DNA of 10,148 nucleotides, taken from NCBI GenBank assembly GCA_047973235.1, contig JBKEBP010000262.1:1-10148 (forward strand), read 5' to 3'. The notes under the pieces were generated by a model. It saw only the letters and a program-made list of their open reading frames with translations, was not told the DNA's origin and ran no database searches. Below, piece after piece: positions 1 to 6,474 of this stretch (position 1 is the stretch's first letter; each line of letters starts with the position of its first letter). Source of the stretch: Aequitasia sp047973235. GTDB taxonomy: Bacteria; Bacillota; Clostridia; Lachnospirales; Lachnospiraceae. Both the position numbers and the translations under genes were made by a program.

Positions 1-30
1 GACTTTTATCTCGTTGCCTGTTGAGGTTGT

Positions 31-56
31 TGTCTACTTTTTCGGGAAGGGCTCAA
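31..56 (-). repeat. IS3-family (IS150-type) terminal inverted repeat, inner element B
   Basis: On the minus strand, reading from 56 down to 31, the sequence opens TTGAGCCC, runs through CCCGAAAAAG and closes in TAGACA. This is the layout of IS150-group ends: TG-type outer tip, C-run, A-run, then AGT(T)xGACA. It closely resembles the repeat at 130-154, including a shared AAAAAG and TAGACA core. The outer tip is at 56, so the element would extend leftwards out of the window. Recognition rests on pattern and memory of the family, not on a search. Which end of the element this is cannot be told, because too little interior is present. Confidence 0.4.
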
Positions 57-103
57 TTTCGAAATTTCTCAAAATCTTTACCTTTGTGTCTACCCTTCTT
101 CAC
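57..103 (-). pseudogene. 5' stub of an IS3-family orfA, cut off by a second insertion
   Basis: A GTG codon at 103-101 opens a short reading frame, VKKGRHKGKDFEKFR, which resembles the basic N-terminus of IS3-family OrfA proteins (typically MKKG..., then a segment leading into the helix-turn-helix). It lies 52 nucleotides in from the outer tip of the terminal repeat at 154, the usual position of orfA in IS150-type elements. The frame is lost at about base 57, exactly where the second terminal repeat (31-56) begins. The simplest reading is that element B interrupts element A just inside orfA. The stub is too short to function. Confidence is limited by its length. Confidence 0.35.
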
Positions 104-129
104 TTGTCCTAATTGCCGAAATATTTCTT

Positions 130-154
130 TGTCTAACTTTTTGGGTGCAATCCA
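130..154 (-). repeat. IS3-family (IS150-type) terminal inverted repeat, outer element A
   Basis: On the minus strand from 154 down to 130 the sequence begins TGGATTGCACCC and ends AAAAAGTTAGACA. This matches the layout of IS150-group terminal repeats, with TG at the tip and GTTAGACA at the inner edge. The tip faces right, so the element body lies leftwards. An OrfA-like start follows at the expected distance inside. The partner end and the target-site duplication are outside the window, so neither could be checked. Confidence 0.5.
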
Positions 155-369
155 AATATTGGGAGTCCAGACTGTTTTCAGTCATTATTTTCACATCGCT
201 ATTACTGCGAGGCGCCTTAACTGATAGGCAGGATCATCGTATAATATCACCAATTAGCATTGGATAACAATGATGTCAATATTTCCCTACCCGGAGTTGC
301 TTTGCTCGCTGAACTGATGTGTATTTTCTTCGATGCCCGTTCCAGTCAGGTAACGTCTTCGTCTCTAGA
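155..369. other. Non-coding or fully decayed stretch between IS end and ACP remnant
   Basis: No reading frame here has both a plausible start and recognisable content. A small perfect hairpin, GACTG-TTTT-CAGTC, lies at 170-183. A plus-strand frame from about 245 to 403 is open without stops but resembles nothing I recognise. It may be old coding DNA preceding the ACP-like remnant. Confidence 0.5.
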
Positions 370-600
370 GAATACGTTTTCCCAATCAGGCGAAGAAATC
401 TCCTAGAAAGACTCTGCGAAATTGCAAGGATCTTCAACTTCTGCAGAGAGCGTGGCCTCAGGGACCCGGCTGTTCGACATCATGAGCTCCATGACAGCGC
501 TGAAAATGATTATTGCAGTAGAACCCGCCCTGAATGTCACTCTCAGCAAGGTCAACTACAATAACTTTTCCCAGAATGAAACCACTGTGCTAATCACAGA
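370..600 (+). pseudogene. Decayed acyl carrier protein-like gene (frameshifted)
   Basis: Two plus-strand frames together read like one acyl carrier protein (ACP). In frame 1, about 397-432, NLLERLCEIARI resembles ACP helix 1. After a shift near 432, frame 2 continues SVASGTRLFD, then SSMTALKMIIAVE (485-523), which fits the prosthetic-group loop and helix II (normally xDSM/LxxLxLIxxxE). It ends NVTLSKVNYNNFSQNETTV, which fits the helix III segment. The Asp before the phosphopantetheine serine has become Ser, and the loop is one residue short. Frame 2 has a stop at 404-406 and no start joining the parts. ACPs or D-alanyl carrier proteins do occur in glycan clusters with AMP-ligases, but no such partner is present. 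It faces the minus-strand operon tail to tail. The identification is from motif resemblance only. Confidence 0.4.
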
Positions 601-712
601 CGATCATTCTATCCCGAAGATCGCTTCTGCTACATCACTAAACTTACTGTTTAGAGCTCTCTCCACTCAGTTATTTATCTTTACATACGCTAAAATCAAT
701 ATTACGATCCTC
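601..712. other. Tail of operon: no gene, weak hairpin only
   Basis: This stretch lies just downstream of the last minus-strand gene. It contains a 6-bp hairpin, CTAAAC-5nt-GTTTAG, at 638-654, with no U-run on either strand. I see no convincing rho-independent terminator for the operon here. A plus-strand frame stays open to about 724 but lacks recognisable content beyond the ACP-like part. Confidence 0.4.
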
Positions 713-1639
713 CTATTGGGCTGAATTCGCTGTTCTTAATATCCCTTCATGAAAATTAACCGTTGGCTCCCACCCTGTCTCGAATTGAAGTTTTTCTATT
801 GAGGGGGTAAATCCGTTAACCTTGGTCATATTGCCATCGCAAGGTTGAAATATGAGATCACTTTTTGAATTTAATACTTTTTTCATTTCGATAATATATT
901 TGCCTAAAGGTTGCGATTGCCCCATTGCAACGTTATATACTCCACTCGCGCTGACAGTGTTCACTAGTGATATCAAAGCCTGTGCTGCGTCGGTCACATA
1001 CAGAAAATCCCATAGGCGACCATGAAATGAGATGCTAACTGGTTGATTTTTCGACATTTTGCTTACGCTGCTCATAATCAAAGAGCCTGTATAATCATTA
1101 GGGCCGTACACGCTGAAAATCCGTGGCCAAATTAAACGTATATCTGTTTGTTTTGCAATCTCTGATAGACGATGAAAAGCCATTAATTTGTAAATACCAT
1201 ATTGTGAAGAAGGATTACATACATTATGTTCGTTTACCAACCCTTTTACCTCACCATATTCCGCTTGTGATCCGATTCCAACAAAGGTCTTACAGCCCAT
1301 TTTCGAGGCGACAAACATTGCTTGTTCTATAGCATGAAAATTGCTTTTTTGCTGTGTCTCGTTATCTCGCTGTGGTGCTCTCACCCCTTCCCAAGCAAAA
1401 TGAATAAAAAAATCAGGAGCAAAACTATTTATTTGCTTTGGCAGATTTGATATTTGATCCAGATCAAGGGGAACGATGCATAGAAATGGATGCCTGGGAA
1501 GCCGTTTTATATTTTTAGAAAAGGGACGGATCACTGCCGTTAACTGATAATTTTGCTCCAGAAGAAGCTTGATTAATTCTACAGCAATAAAACTTGTTGC
1601 TCCTGTGACTAGAACATGCTTGCTCAATATGCCCACCAT
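713..1639 (-). CDS. Extended SDR / NAD(P)-dependent sugar-nucleotide reductase, YerF-like
   Basis: A 308-residue extended short-chain dehydrogenase/reductase, the usual length for sugar-nucleotide epimerases and reductases. The N-terminal Rossmann motif is TGATSFIA (12-19), where the second and third glycines of GxxGxxG are replaced by Ser and Ala. The catalytic Ser is S124 (GIGSQAEYG), and YGIYK gives Y147 and K151. RIFSVYGP (173-180) and DFLYVTDAA (211-219) are typical substrate-domain signatures. The family resembles CDP-paratose synthase and CDP-sugar ketoreductases. Because it follows the thiamine enzyme by only 4 bases, I infer a YerF-like step: reduction of the acetyl branch that enzyme would create. 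The ATG at 1639 has no properly spaced ribosome site. A TTG at 1627 sits 5 bases after GGTGG and would give MSKHVLVTG, a more natural N-terminus. SDR membership is secure; the substrate is not. Confidence 0.85.
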   Translation of the reverse strand: MVGILSKHVLVTGATSFIAVELIKLLLEQNYQLTAVIRPFSKNIKRLPRHPFLCIVPLDLDQISNLPKQINSFAPDFFIHFAWEGVRAPQRDNETQQKSNFHAIEQAMFVASKMGCKTFVGIGSQAEYGEVKGLVNEHNVCNPSSQYGIYKLMAFHRLSEIAKQTDIRLIWPRIFSVYGPNDYTGSLIMSSVSKMSKNQPVSISFHGRLWDFLYVTDAAQALISLVNTVSASGVYNVAMGQSQPLGKYIIEMKKVLNSKSDLIFQPCDGNMTKVNGFTPSIEKLQFETGWEPTVNFHEGILRTANSAQ

Positions 1640-1641
1640 CC
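1633..1641 (-). promoter_or_regulatory. Ribosome binding site favouring a TTG start at 1627
   Basis: The minus strand reads GGATGGTGG here, followed 5 bases later by TTG (1627-1625). The annotated ATG at 1639 lies inside this purine-rich stretch and has only CAGG directly against it, too close for a normal site. A TTG start would remove four residues and begin the protein one residue before the usual KxVLVTG strand. Confidence 0.4.
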
Positions 1642-1643
1642 TG

Positions 1644-3353
1644 CTATAAGTCAGAAATAAACTTGTAAAGGTCCCTCGGCAAGGGGGGATCCTGGTCTTG
1701 GTTTTCTTTGCCTACAACCAACTTTGGAGTTACATAGGTAACTTCAGGCATATGTATTTGAATTAAGGAAGGACCATTATCATCAAGAAGTTTTTTTGCT
1801 AACAATATGTCTTCACTTGTTGTAAGCGAAATTGTGGGAATACCATATGCTTTGGCGATATCACTAAAATTAGGGGGAATATAACCCTCGGATTGAATTG
1901 TCTGCGTATATTTTTGTTCAAAATACATTTCCTGAAAATGACGAATCATTCCCAAGGAGCGGTTATTCAGCACCACTATTTTTATCGGAAGTTGATCTCG
2001 AACGATAAACTGCAGTTCTTGGATATTCATTTGCATACCGCCGTCACCAGTAAATGCAACCGTCTTGCGTTGCCCCCCCAAACAGGCTCCGATCGCCGCA
2101 GGCAATGAATAGCCCATCGCTCCATGGCCGCTTGAAAACAGAATGCGCGGTCCCCGCGTTTTGAAAGATTGAGCAACCCATATCTGATTTTGTCCAACAT
2201 CAGTTGTGACGATACAACTTGCTTGGATTAATTCGCTTAGCGTTTGTACAACCTGATTTGGAAGTTGATCATCGTAATACTTCAGCTTTTCACTTATTGT
2301 TTCACAGACAGAAATCCATTGAGACCAAGAGGGATATTTTCTACATGCGGTGCAAAGAGCGGGAAGAATAGTTCGCAGATCTATTTGCAGCTGAATTTCG
2401 TCATATTTAATTGAATGGCTCAGTTCGCACTCATCAATATCCACCCTGATTAATGTCGCATTTGGTGCAAATTGACCTTTATCGACACCAGTTTGCCTTA
2501 AATCGAGACGCGACCCTAAAGAAAGAATACAGTCACTTTTAGCAATAATAAAATTGGCTTGCCTGGATCCATATGCGCCGATAAATCCAAAATTATGGGG
2601 ATATCCCGGCAGAATATCCATTCCTGGCATACTGGTCACAACCGGTATATTGAGTTTTTGAACCCAATAAGAAAGGTCTTGTTCCATATTACATGCATGT
2701 ATGCCCGCGCCTACAAGGACACAGGGTCGTTTTGCCATGCACAGCTTGCTGTTGATAAGTTCCACAGCCTGTTCAGTGGGCTGCCCCCTCAATTTAGTTG
2801 GGACGGGGAACCCTCTTAACTGATCAATATTCACATCGGCACGAAATATATCCATCGGAATATCCAAGAGAACTGGCCCTGGGCGTCCCTCTAAAGCCCA
2901 GTAAAAGCAAGCTTCCAAGCAAAATCGGATTTCTTCCGGCCGGGTAATTTGCAGACTGTATTTTGTGATCGAAGATACAAGAGATACAACATCCATTTCC
3001 TGGAAGCCCTTCTGCCGTAGTGGCAGAAGACCTTTAGATTCGTATGTATTGACTTGTCCCGTAATAAAAATCGTGGGAATAGAATCAAAATATGCGTTTG
3101 CAATTCCAGTAATAAGATTGGTTGCCCCAGGACCACTTGTGGCGTATGCAACCCCTGGTTTTCCTGTGATCTGTGCGTAACCACATGCAGCAAATGCTGC
3201 GCCCTGTTCATGATATGAGACATGAGAAGTGATTCTATCTGCATTTTTGGCAAAGGAATCCATCAAATGCGTAACCATACCACCAGGATACCCAAACACA
3301 TCGGTAATTTTTTTATGTATCAAGAAGGTTACAATATAGTCAGATATTTTCAT
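1644..3353 (-). CDS. ThDP-dependent flavoenzyme of the acetolactate synthase family, YerE-like
   Basis: 569 residues with the three-domain layout of acetohydroxyacid synthase relatives. The pyrimidine-binding domain carries the catalytic glutamate in YHEQGAAFA (E49). It is followed by ATSGPGATNL (71-80) and a middle FAD-type domain with GAYGSRQANF (259-268). The pyrophosphate-binding domain has DVGQNQIW (385-392), GHGAMGYSLPAAIG (409-422) and FTGDGGMQMN (434-443) with NN at 463-464. Canonical acetolactate synthase has QWQE near the active site; here it is RHFQE (471-475), so the tryptophan linked to 2-ketobutyrate preference is Phe. No small regulatory subunit or other ilv gene is nearby. In glycan clusters such enzymes (YerE) transfer a two-carbon unit from pyruvate to a 4-keto-sugar nucleotide; I infer that role. 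The start is firm: GGAGG lies 6 bases upstream of ATG. The fold is secure, the sugar role moderate. Confidence 0.85.
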   Translation of the reverse strand: MKISDYIVTFLIHKKITDVFGYPGGMVTHLMDSFAKNADRITSHVSYHEQGAAFAACGYAQITGKPGVAYATSGPGATNLITGIANAYFDSIPTIFITGQVNTYESKGLLPLRQKGFQEMDVVSLVSSITKYSLQITRPEEIRFCLEACFYWALEGRPGPVLLDIPMDIFRADVNIDQLRGFPVPTKLRGQPTEQAVELINSKLCMAKRPCVLVGAGIHACNMEQDLSYWVQKLNIPVVTSMPGMDILPGYPHNFGFIGAYGSRQANFIIAKSDCILSLGSRLDLRQTGVDKGQFAPNATLIRVDIDECELSHSIKYDEIQLQIDLRTILPALCTACRKYPSWSQWISVCETISEKLKYYDDQLPNQVVQTLSELIQASCIVTTDVGQNQIWVAQSFKTRGPRILFSSGHGAMGYSLPAAIGACLGGQRKTVAFTGDGGMQMNIQELQFIVRDQLPIKIVVLNNRSLGMIRHFQEMYFEQKYTQTIQSEGYIPPNFSDIAKAYGIPTISLTTSEDILLAKKLLDDNGPSLIQIHMPEVTYVTPKLVVGKENQDQDPPLPRDLYKFISDL

Positions 3354-3359
3354 AATAGA

Positions 3360-3364
3360 CCTCC
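3360..3364 (-). promoter_or_regulatory. Strong Shine-Dalgarno of the YerE-like gene
   Basis: GGAGG on the minus strand, 6 bases before the ATG at 3353. It supports independent translation of this gene after the 116-base gap, rather than coupling to the upstream glycosyltransferase. Confidence 0.75.
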
Positions 3365-3434
3365 GTTGATGTCAAGTCCATTCAATATGTGTAAACAGCA
3401 TACTATCAATCGGTAAAGGAACAGGCTGTCTGAA

Positions 3435-3465
3435 GATCTATCCCACATATTTATATGTGGAGATC
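3435..3465 (-). other. Intercistronic hairpin between the two operon blocks
   Basis: An 8-bp perfect stem (CCACATAT/ATATGTGG, 3443-3450 with 3453-3460, 2-base loop) is extended by a 5-bp GATCT/AGATC stem (3435-3439 with 3461-3465), with a 3-base bulge on one side. On the transcribed strand it begins 4 to 5 bases after the glycosyltransferase stop codon. No U-run follows on the minus strand, so it is not a textbook rho-independent terminator. It could be an attenuating or RNA-stabilising hairpin, or an operator. The rest of the 116-base gap (3354-3469) shows no clear promoter boxes. Confidence 0.5.
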
Positions 3466-3469
3466 AACC

Positions 3470-4297
3470 TTAACTTTCGTTTCTCAGTATATATTTCATA
3501 TAGAGAGCGCCCAAATCATATCGTAATTTTCGCATTAGTACGCCCCAGCGAATTTCCGTATTTGTGATAGGGTACAGCTTTGCTTCTTTATGTTTATTAA
3601 ACATGTCTAAGTGGTCTATGACAAATTGCTTTCGCTCTTCGCCCATAGCCTTCGTCGTACCAGCACTAGAGTGAACCCGAAAATCGCAGAGAGCTTCTCC
3701 AAAGTTATACACCTTTCCCATACAAGCAATTCGTATGGCGAGATCGAGGTCAAATACATGAGACAACGTAGTATCATAGCCACCAACCTGTAAAAAATGT
3801 TTCCGTCGATACAGATTATTTAGCGGCGCACCAAAATAATTTCTCCATAGCAGGTTTTTATGTGCAACATCTTTGCCCTCAAAGAGTCCTTTTTGGTTCA
3901 AATGCTTTAGTATCCCGGTACTTTTATTGTTTAAATCAATAAGATTTGTGTCACTTACTGTTATTACAACACCTTTTTGGGAAAGTGCAGCCACTTCTTT
4001 CTCCAGTGTGTCTAGGTGTAAGCGATCGTCTGCACAAAGCAATTTAACATATTCGCCGCTTGCATACCTCATAACAGCATTCCAATTCTGAGCCATTGGT
4101 AGAATATTATGATTGCTATACACTTTGATGCGATAGTCGGTGTAGCTAGTCGCAATTTTTTCGGTCTCATCACTGGAAGCATTGTTGAGTATAATGAGTT
4201 CAAAATCCTCAAACGTCTGGTTTAACACAGACTTGACTGCCTCTGAAAGATACGCCTGAGCATTATAAGCAGGGATGCATATGCTGACTTTGGGCAT
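3470..4297 (-). CDS. Family 2 glycosyltransferase (cytoplasmic)
   Basis: 275 residues with the GT-A fold of family 2 inverting transferases. The N-terminus VSICIPAYNAQAYLSEAVKS (4-23) is the hallmark nucleotide-binding strand. LNNASSDET (37-45) takes the place of the usual NDGSxDxT. The metal-binding DxD-type motif is CADD (88-91), and FGAPLNNLYRR (155-165), GGYDTTL (172-178) and DFRVHSSAGTT (205-215) fit the acceptor half. There is no membrane segment, so it should add a sugar from an NDP donor to a lipid-linked acceptor at the inner face of the membrane. It starts 2 bases after the stop of the membrane protein, and its ribosome site AGGAGGAA overlaps that gene's last codons, so the two are translationally coupled. 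Donor and acceptor cannot be read from the sequence. The family call is secure. Confidence 0.92.
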   Translation of the reverse strand: MPKVSICIPAYNAQAYLSEAVKSVLNQTFEDFELIILNNASSDETEKIATSYTDYRIKVYSNHNILPMAQNWNAVMRYASGEYVKLLCADDRLHLDTLEKEVAALSQKGVVITVSDTNLIDLNNKSTGILKHLNQKGLFEGKDVAHKNLLWRNYFGAPLNNLYRRKHFLQVGGYDTTLSHVFDLDLAIRIACMGKVYNFGEALCDFRVHSSAGTTKAMGEERKQFVIDHLDMFNKHKEAKLYPITNTEIRWGVLMRKLRYDLGALYMKYILRNES

Positions 4298-4299
4298 TG

Positions 4300-6474
4300 T
4301 TATTCCTCCTGCTCGGAAAGTGTCTCTACTTTTAAGTTATAAAGCTTGAGACTTAATTCCCGTGTCTCGCCAGGCACACTCGCAAGGCCATAAGTTGAAT
4401 CGAAAAAGACTTCCCCAGTTTGGCCTGGGGCCATGGTAAATATCAAATCAATATTCTGGTCTATTTGCGCATCTTCAAACACTGCTTCGGTGAGCCCGCT
4501 CACAAGAAGAGTACCATTCGCCTTGTTTGGAATGAAACTGAATGAAAGTTTTACAGTTTTCTCCTGGTCAGAAAGGTTTTTCACTTGAACTGTACCCTGT
4601 TCCATCATCCAGCGGAACGGCTTGGTATCATCCTGTTCCTCGTGATAAAACCCATCTTTGTAACCGGTAATTACACTGACAGTGGTTTGTTTTTTAACTT
4701 TTTCGTAAAAGCCCTCACTAAATGGCAGGCTCTCTTTATCAATGTGATAATAAGCAAATGCACCGTCGGAACTTTCATATACCGGACCGTTTAGCAACTT
4801 GGCTAGTTGCTCCTCAAGCACGGTGATATCTTGTTCAGTGTAACCATTGCGATTGAGATAGATACCTGCATAGCCCTCGTCAGCCAAAGCGGCCACCATC
4901 TCATTTACTGGCAGATTTGCTATGAGTCGGTATCGGACATCTGCCAATGTACCCATATTATACCCATATGACCACACGAGGTCCTTGCTATGCTGATATG
5001 CGGCCATATGGGTATACGACTGTGTAAGGCGACCGACCTGAGTGTCGATAGGAAACTGGCGGTACGGCAGTTGAAAGATGGTTGAGCCGGTGGGTTCATA
5101 TTCTTCTATATTTGTTATAAACTCGCGTAAAATAAAAAATTCTTTCTCACTTTCTGAACTTAATCGCATAGGAGCTGTTTGATCCCATAGACCTGCGACA
5201 CCGATCACGCCGATCAATATACCAATAAATATTTTTTTCGAGGAAAAACGCGCAAGAAACCATTCAAACAGGTATCCGATCATTAATAGGGCACAAAATG
5301 CTATCAAAATCGAAATGCGATTATAGCAACGAATAGCTGAACTGATAAACATCGCAAAAATCGTGCCAAACCCGCCTATAGTTGCCAGCAAAAACATGCT
5401 GACATTTAACACGGCAACGGAATGTATCCAACCATTGTTATGCGTCTTTTTTCTTTGAAACAGGCACAGTAAAAGAAGACAGAACCCGCAAAATGCCAGC
5501 AATCCAAGTGCTGCGCTTTCAGATTCATAAAGAGGGGCAGAAGTTTGATAGGCTTGATTGAGTTTGCGAAATAAACCTATATGATGATCAAAGCGTGGCA
5601 ACATTAAATGAATCAGTTTCAGACCATAGAACTCACTCTCGTGCCAGCTTCTTGCGCTAACAGACGTATTGGTGTCGGTCAAAAATGTTTGATATGCAGG
5701 TAATATATTGACAACTGTACCTATACATAAAGTGATGATCAGTGCGAAACAAGCTTTCAGACTTTGAGAGATTTTTTTATGGTTGATCAAGATATATGCA
5801 AACGCCACACAAAGCGAGAATCCAATGAAAAATGCATAGTACATGCCTGTGCATGCAGTGAGGAATATGGCAATAGTGCTCAAATAAAAGGCCCTATTTT
5901 TTTTCCATCCAAATCCTTCCTTTTTTGTAGGAAAAGCTATCTGTGAAGTCATCAGCTTAACACATATTATTATAGCCAGAGGGAGCATATAGTAATGGGT
6001 CAAGAAAATATGGCCAAGCCGAAGCTGGTGGTATGGCATAAAAGCATATAGAATCGAAATGACTATTGACGAGAGTGGGTTGAGCACCTGTCGGCTAGCA
6101 ATATACGATGTAGCCGAGACAAGACCAAATCCACTGATGAAAAACAAATTATAAAGAAGGCCCGGTTCTTTGGTAAATATTCCAAGAATCTTTACAAGAA
6201 AAAAATGAAGGGAATCAGCCATAGGAATCAGGGCATAAGAATTTCCTTCGCCAGCTGCAAGGTGTGGTTCATACATATACCATCCATGAACGGCCGTTGT
6301 CTTCATCATCACGGATGCGCCTAATCCATCCCCGTTATTTGCGAGCGGAACAATAAAGTTCATGTTAAATAGAGAAGGGGAGATAACAAAAAACAATGCT
6401 ATGCCTATTACAAACATAAAAAGGGTTAAGAGCAAATCTTTTCTATCCCATTTTTTAATTGATAGAGTCACCAT
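4300..6474 (-). CDS. Polytopic membrane protein, GT-C-type glycosyltransferase-like (YfhO/PMT-like layout)
   Basis: 724 residues from the preferred ATG. The first 430 or so residues hold about 11 hydrophobic segments, beginning with LLLTLFMFVIGIALFF near 14-29. The last 290 form a soluble, mostly beta-rich-looking domain. The first external loop carries NGDG (47-50) and later YEPHLAAGEG and PMADSLHF, conserved-looking acidic and proline positions as in GT-C transferases, where loop-1 Asp is catalytic. A YNR (384-386) lies between late segments. GT-C enzymes use polyprenyl-phosphate sugars on the outer face; the DPM1-like gene directly upstream could supply such a donor. Two starts are possible. 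ATG 6474 has GGGGGA 10 bases upstream and overlaps the previous gene by 20 bases. ATG 6504 adds ten residues, has no ribosome site and overlaps by 50. The exact family is not recognised, and a flippase or other glycan-modifying role is possible. Confidence 0.8.
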   Translation of the reverse strand: MVTLSIKKWDRKDLLLTLFMFVIGIALFFVISPSLFNMNFIVPLANNGDGLGASVMMKTTAVHGWYMYEPHLAAGEGNSYALIPMADSLHFFLVKILGIFTKEPGLLYNLFFISGFGLVSATSYIASRQVLNPLSSIVISILYAFMPYHQLRLGHIFLTHYYMLPLAIIICVKLMTSQIAFPTKKEGFGWKKNRAFYLSTIAIFLTACTGMYYAFFIGFSLCVAFAYILINHKKISQSLKACFALIITLCIGTVVNILPAYQTFLTDTNTSVSARSWHESEFYGLKLIHLMLPRFDHHIGLFRKLNQAYQTSAPLYESESAALGLLAFCGFCLLLLCLFQRKKTHNNGWIHSVAVLNVSMFLLATIGGFGTIFAMFISSAIRCYNRISILIAFCALLMIGYLFEWFLARFSSKKIFIGILIGVIGVAGLWDQTAPMRLSSESEKEFFILREFITNIEEYEPTGSTIFQLPYRQFPIDTQVGRLTQSYTHMAAYQHSKDLVWSYGYNMGTLADVRYRLIANLPVNEMVAALADEGYAGIYLNRNGYTEQDITVLEEQLAKLLNGPVYESSDGAFAYYHIDKESLPFSEGFYEKVKKQTTVSVITGYKDGFYHEEQDDTKPFRWMMEQGTVQVKNLSDQEKTVKLSFSFIPNKANGTLLVSGLTEAVFEDAQIDQNIDLIFTMAPGQTGEVFFDSTYGLASVPGETRELSLKLYNLKVETLSEQEE
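4303..4310 (-). promoter_or_regulatory. Strong Shine-Dalgarno inside the upstream gene's last codons
   Basis: AGGAGGAA, 5 bases before the ATG at 4297, formed by the final Gln-Glu-Glu codons and running up to the stop of the membrane-protein gene. It fixes the start of the glycosyltransferase and implies translational coupling. Confidence 0.85.

Noticed and set aside
422..724. Open plus-strand frame of 100 codons as an intact gene
   Set aside because: The start is internal to an ACP-like sequence, has no ribosome site, and lacks helix 1, which lies in another frame. A decayed gene explains it better.
2891..3253. 120-codon minus-strand frame inside the ThDP enzyme gene
   Set aside because: Out-of-frame shadow of a well-supported gene, with no recognisable domain.
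1644..3353. Housekeeping acetolactate synthase large subunit (ilvB)
   Set aside because: No ilvN, ilvC or leu genes nearby, the key Trp is Phe, and the whole context is glycan biosynthesis.
3435..3465. Rho-independent terminator at the intercistronic hairpin
   Set aside because: The stem is AT-rich and no U-run follows on the transcribed strand, so I list it as a hairpin of unknown role.
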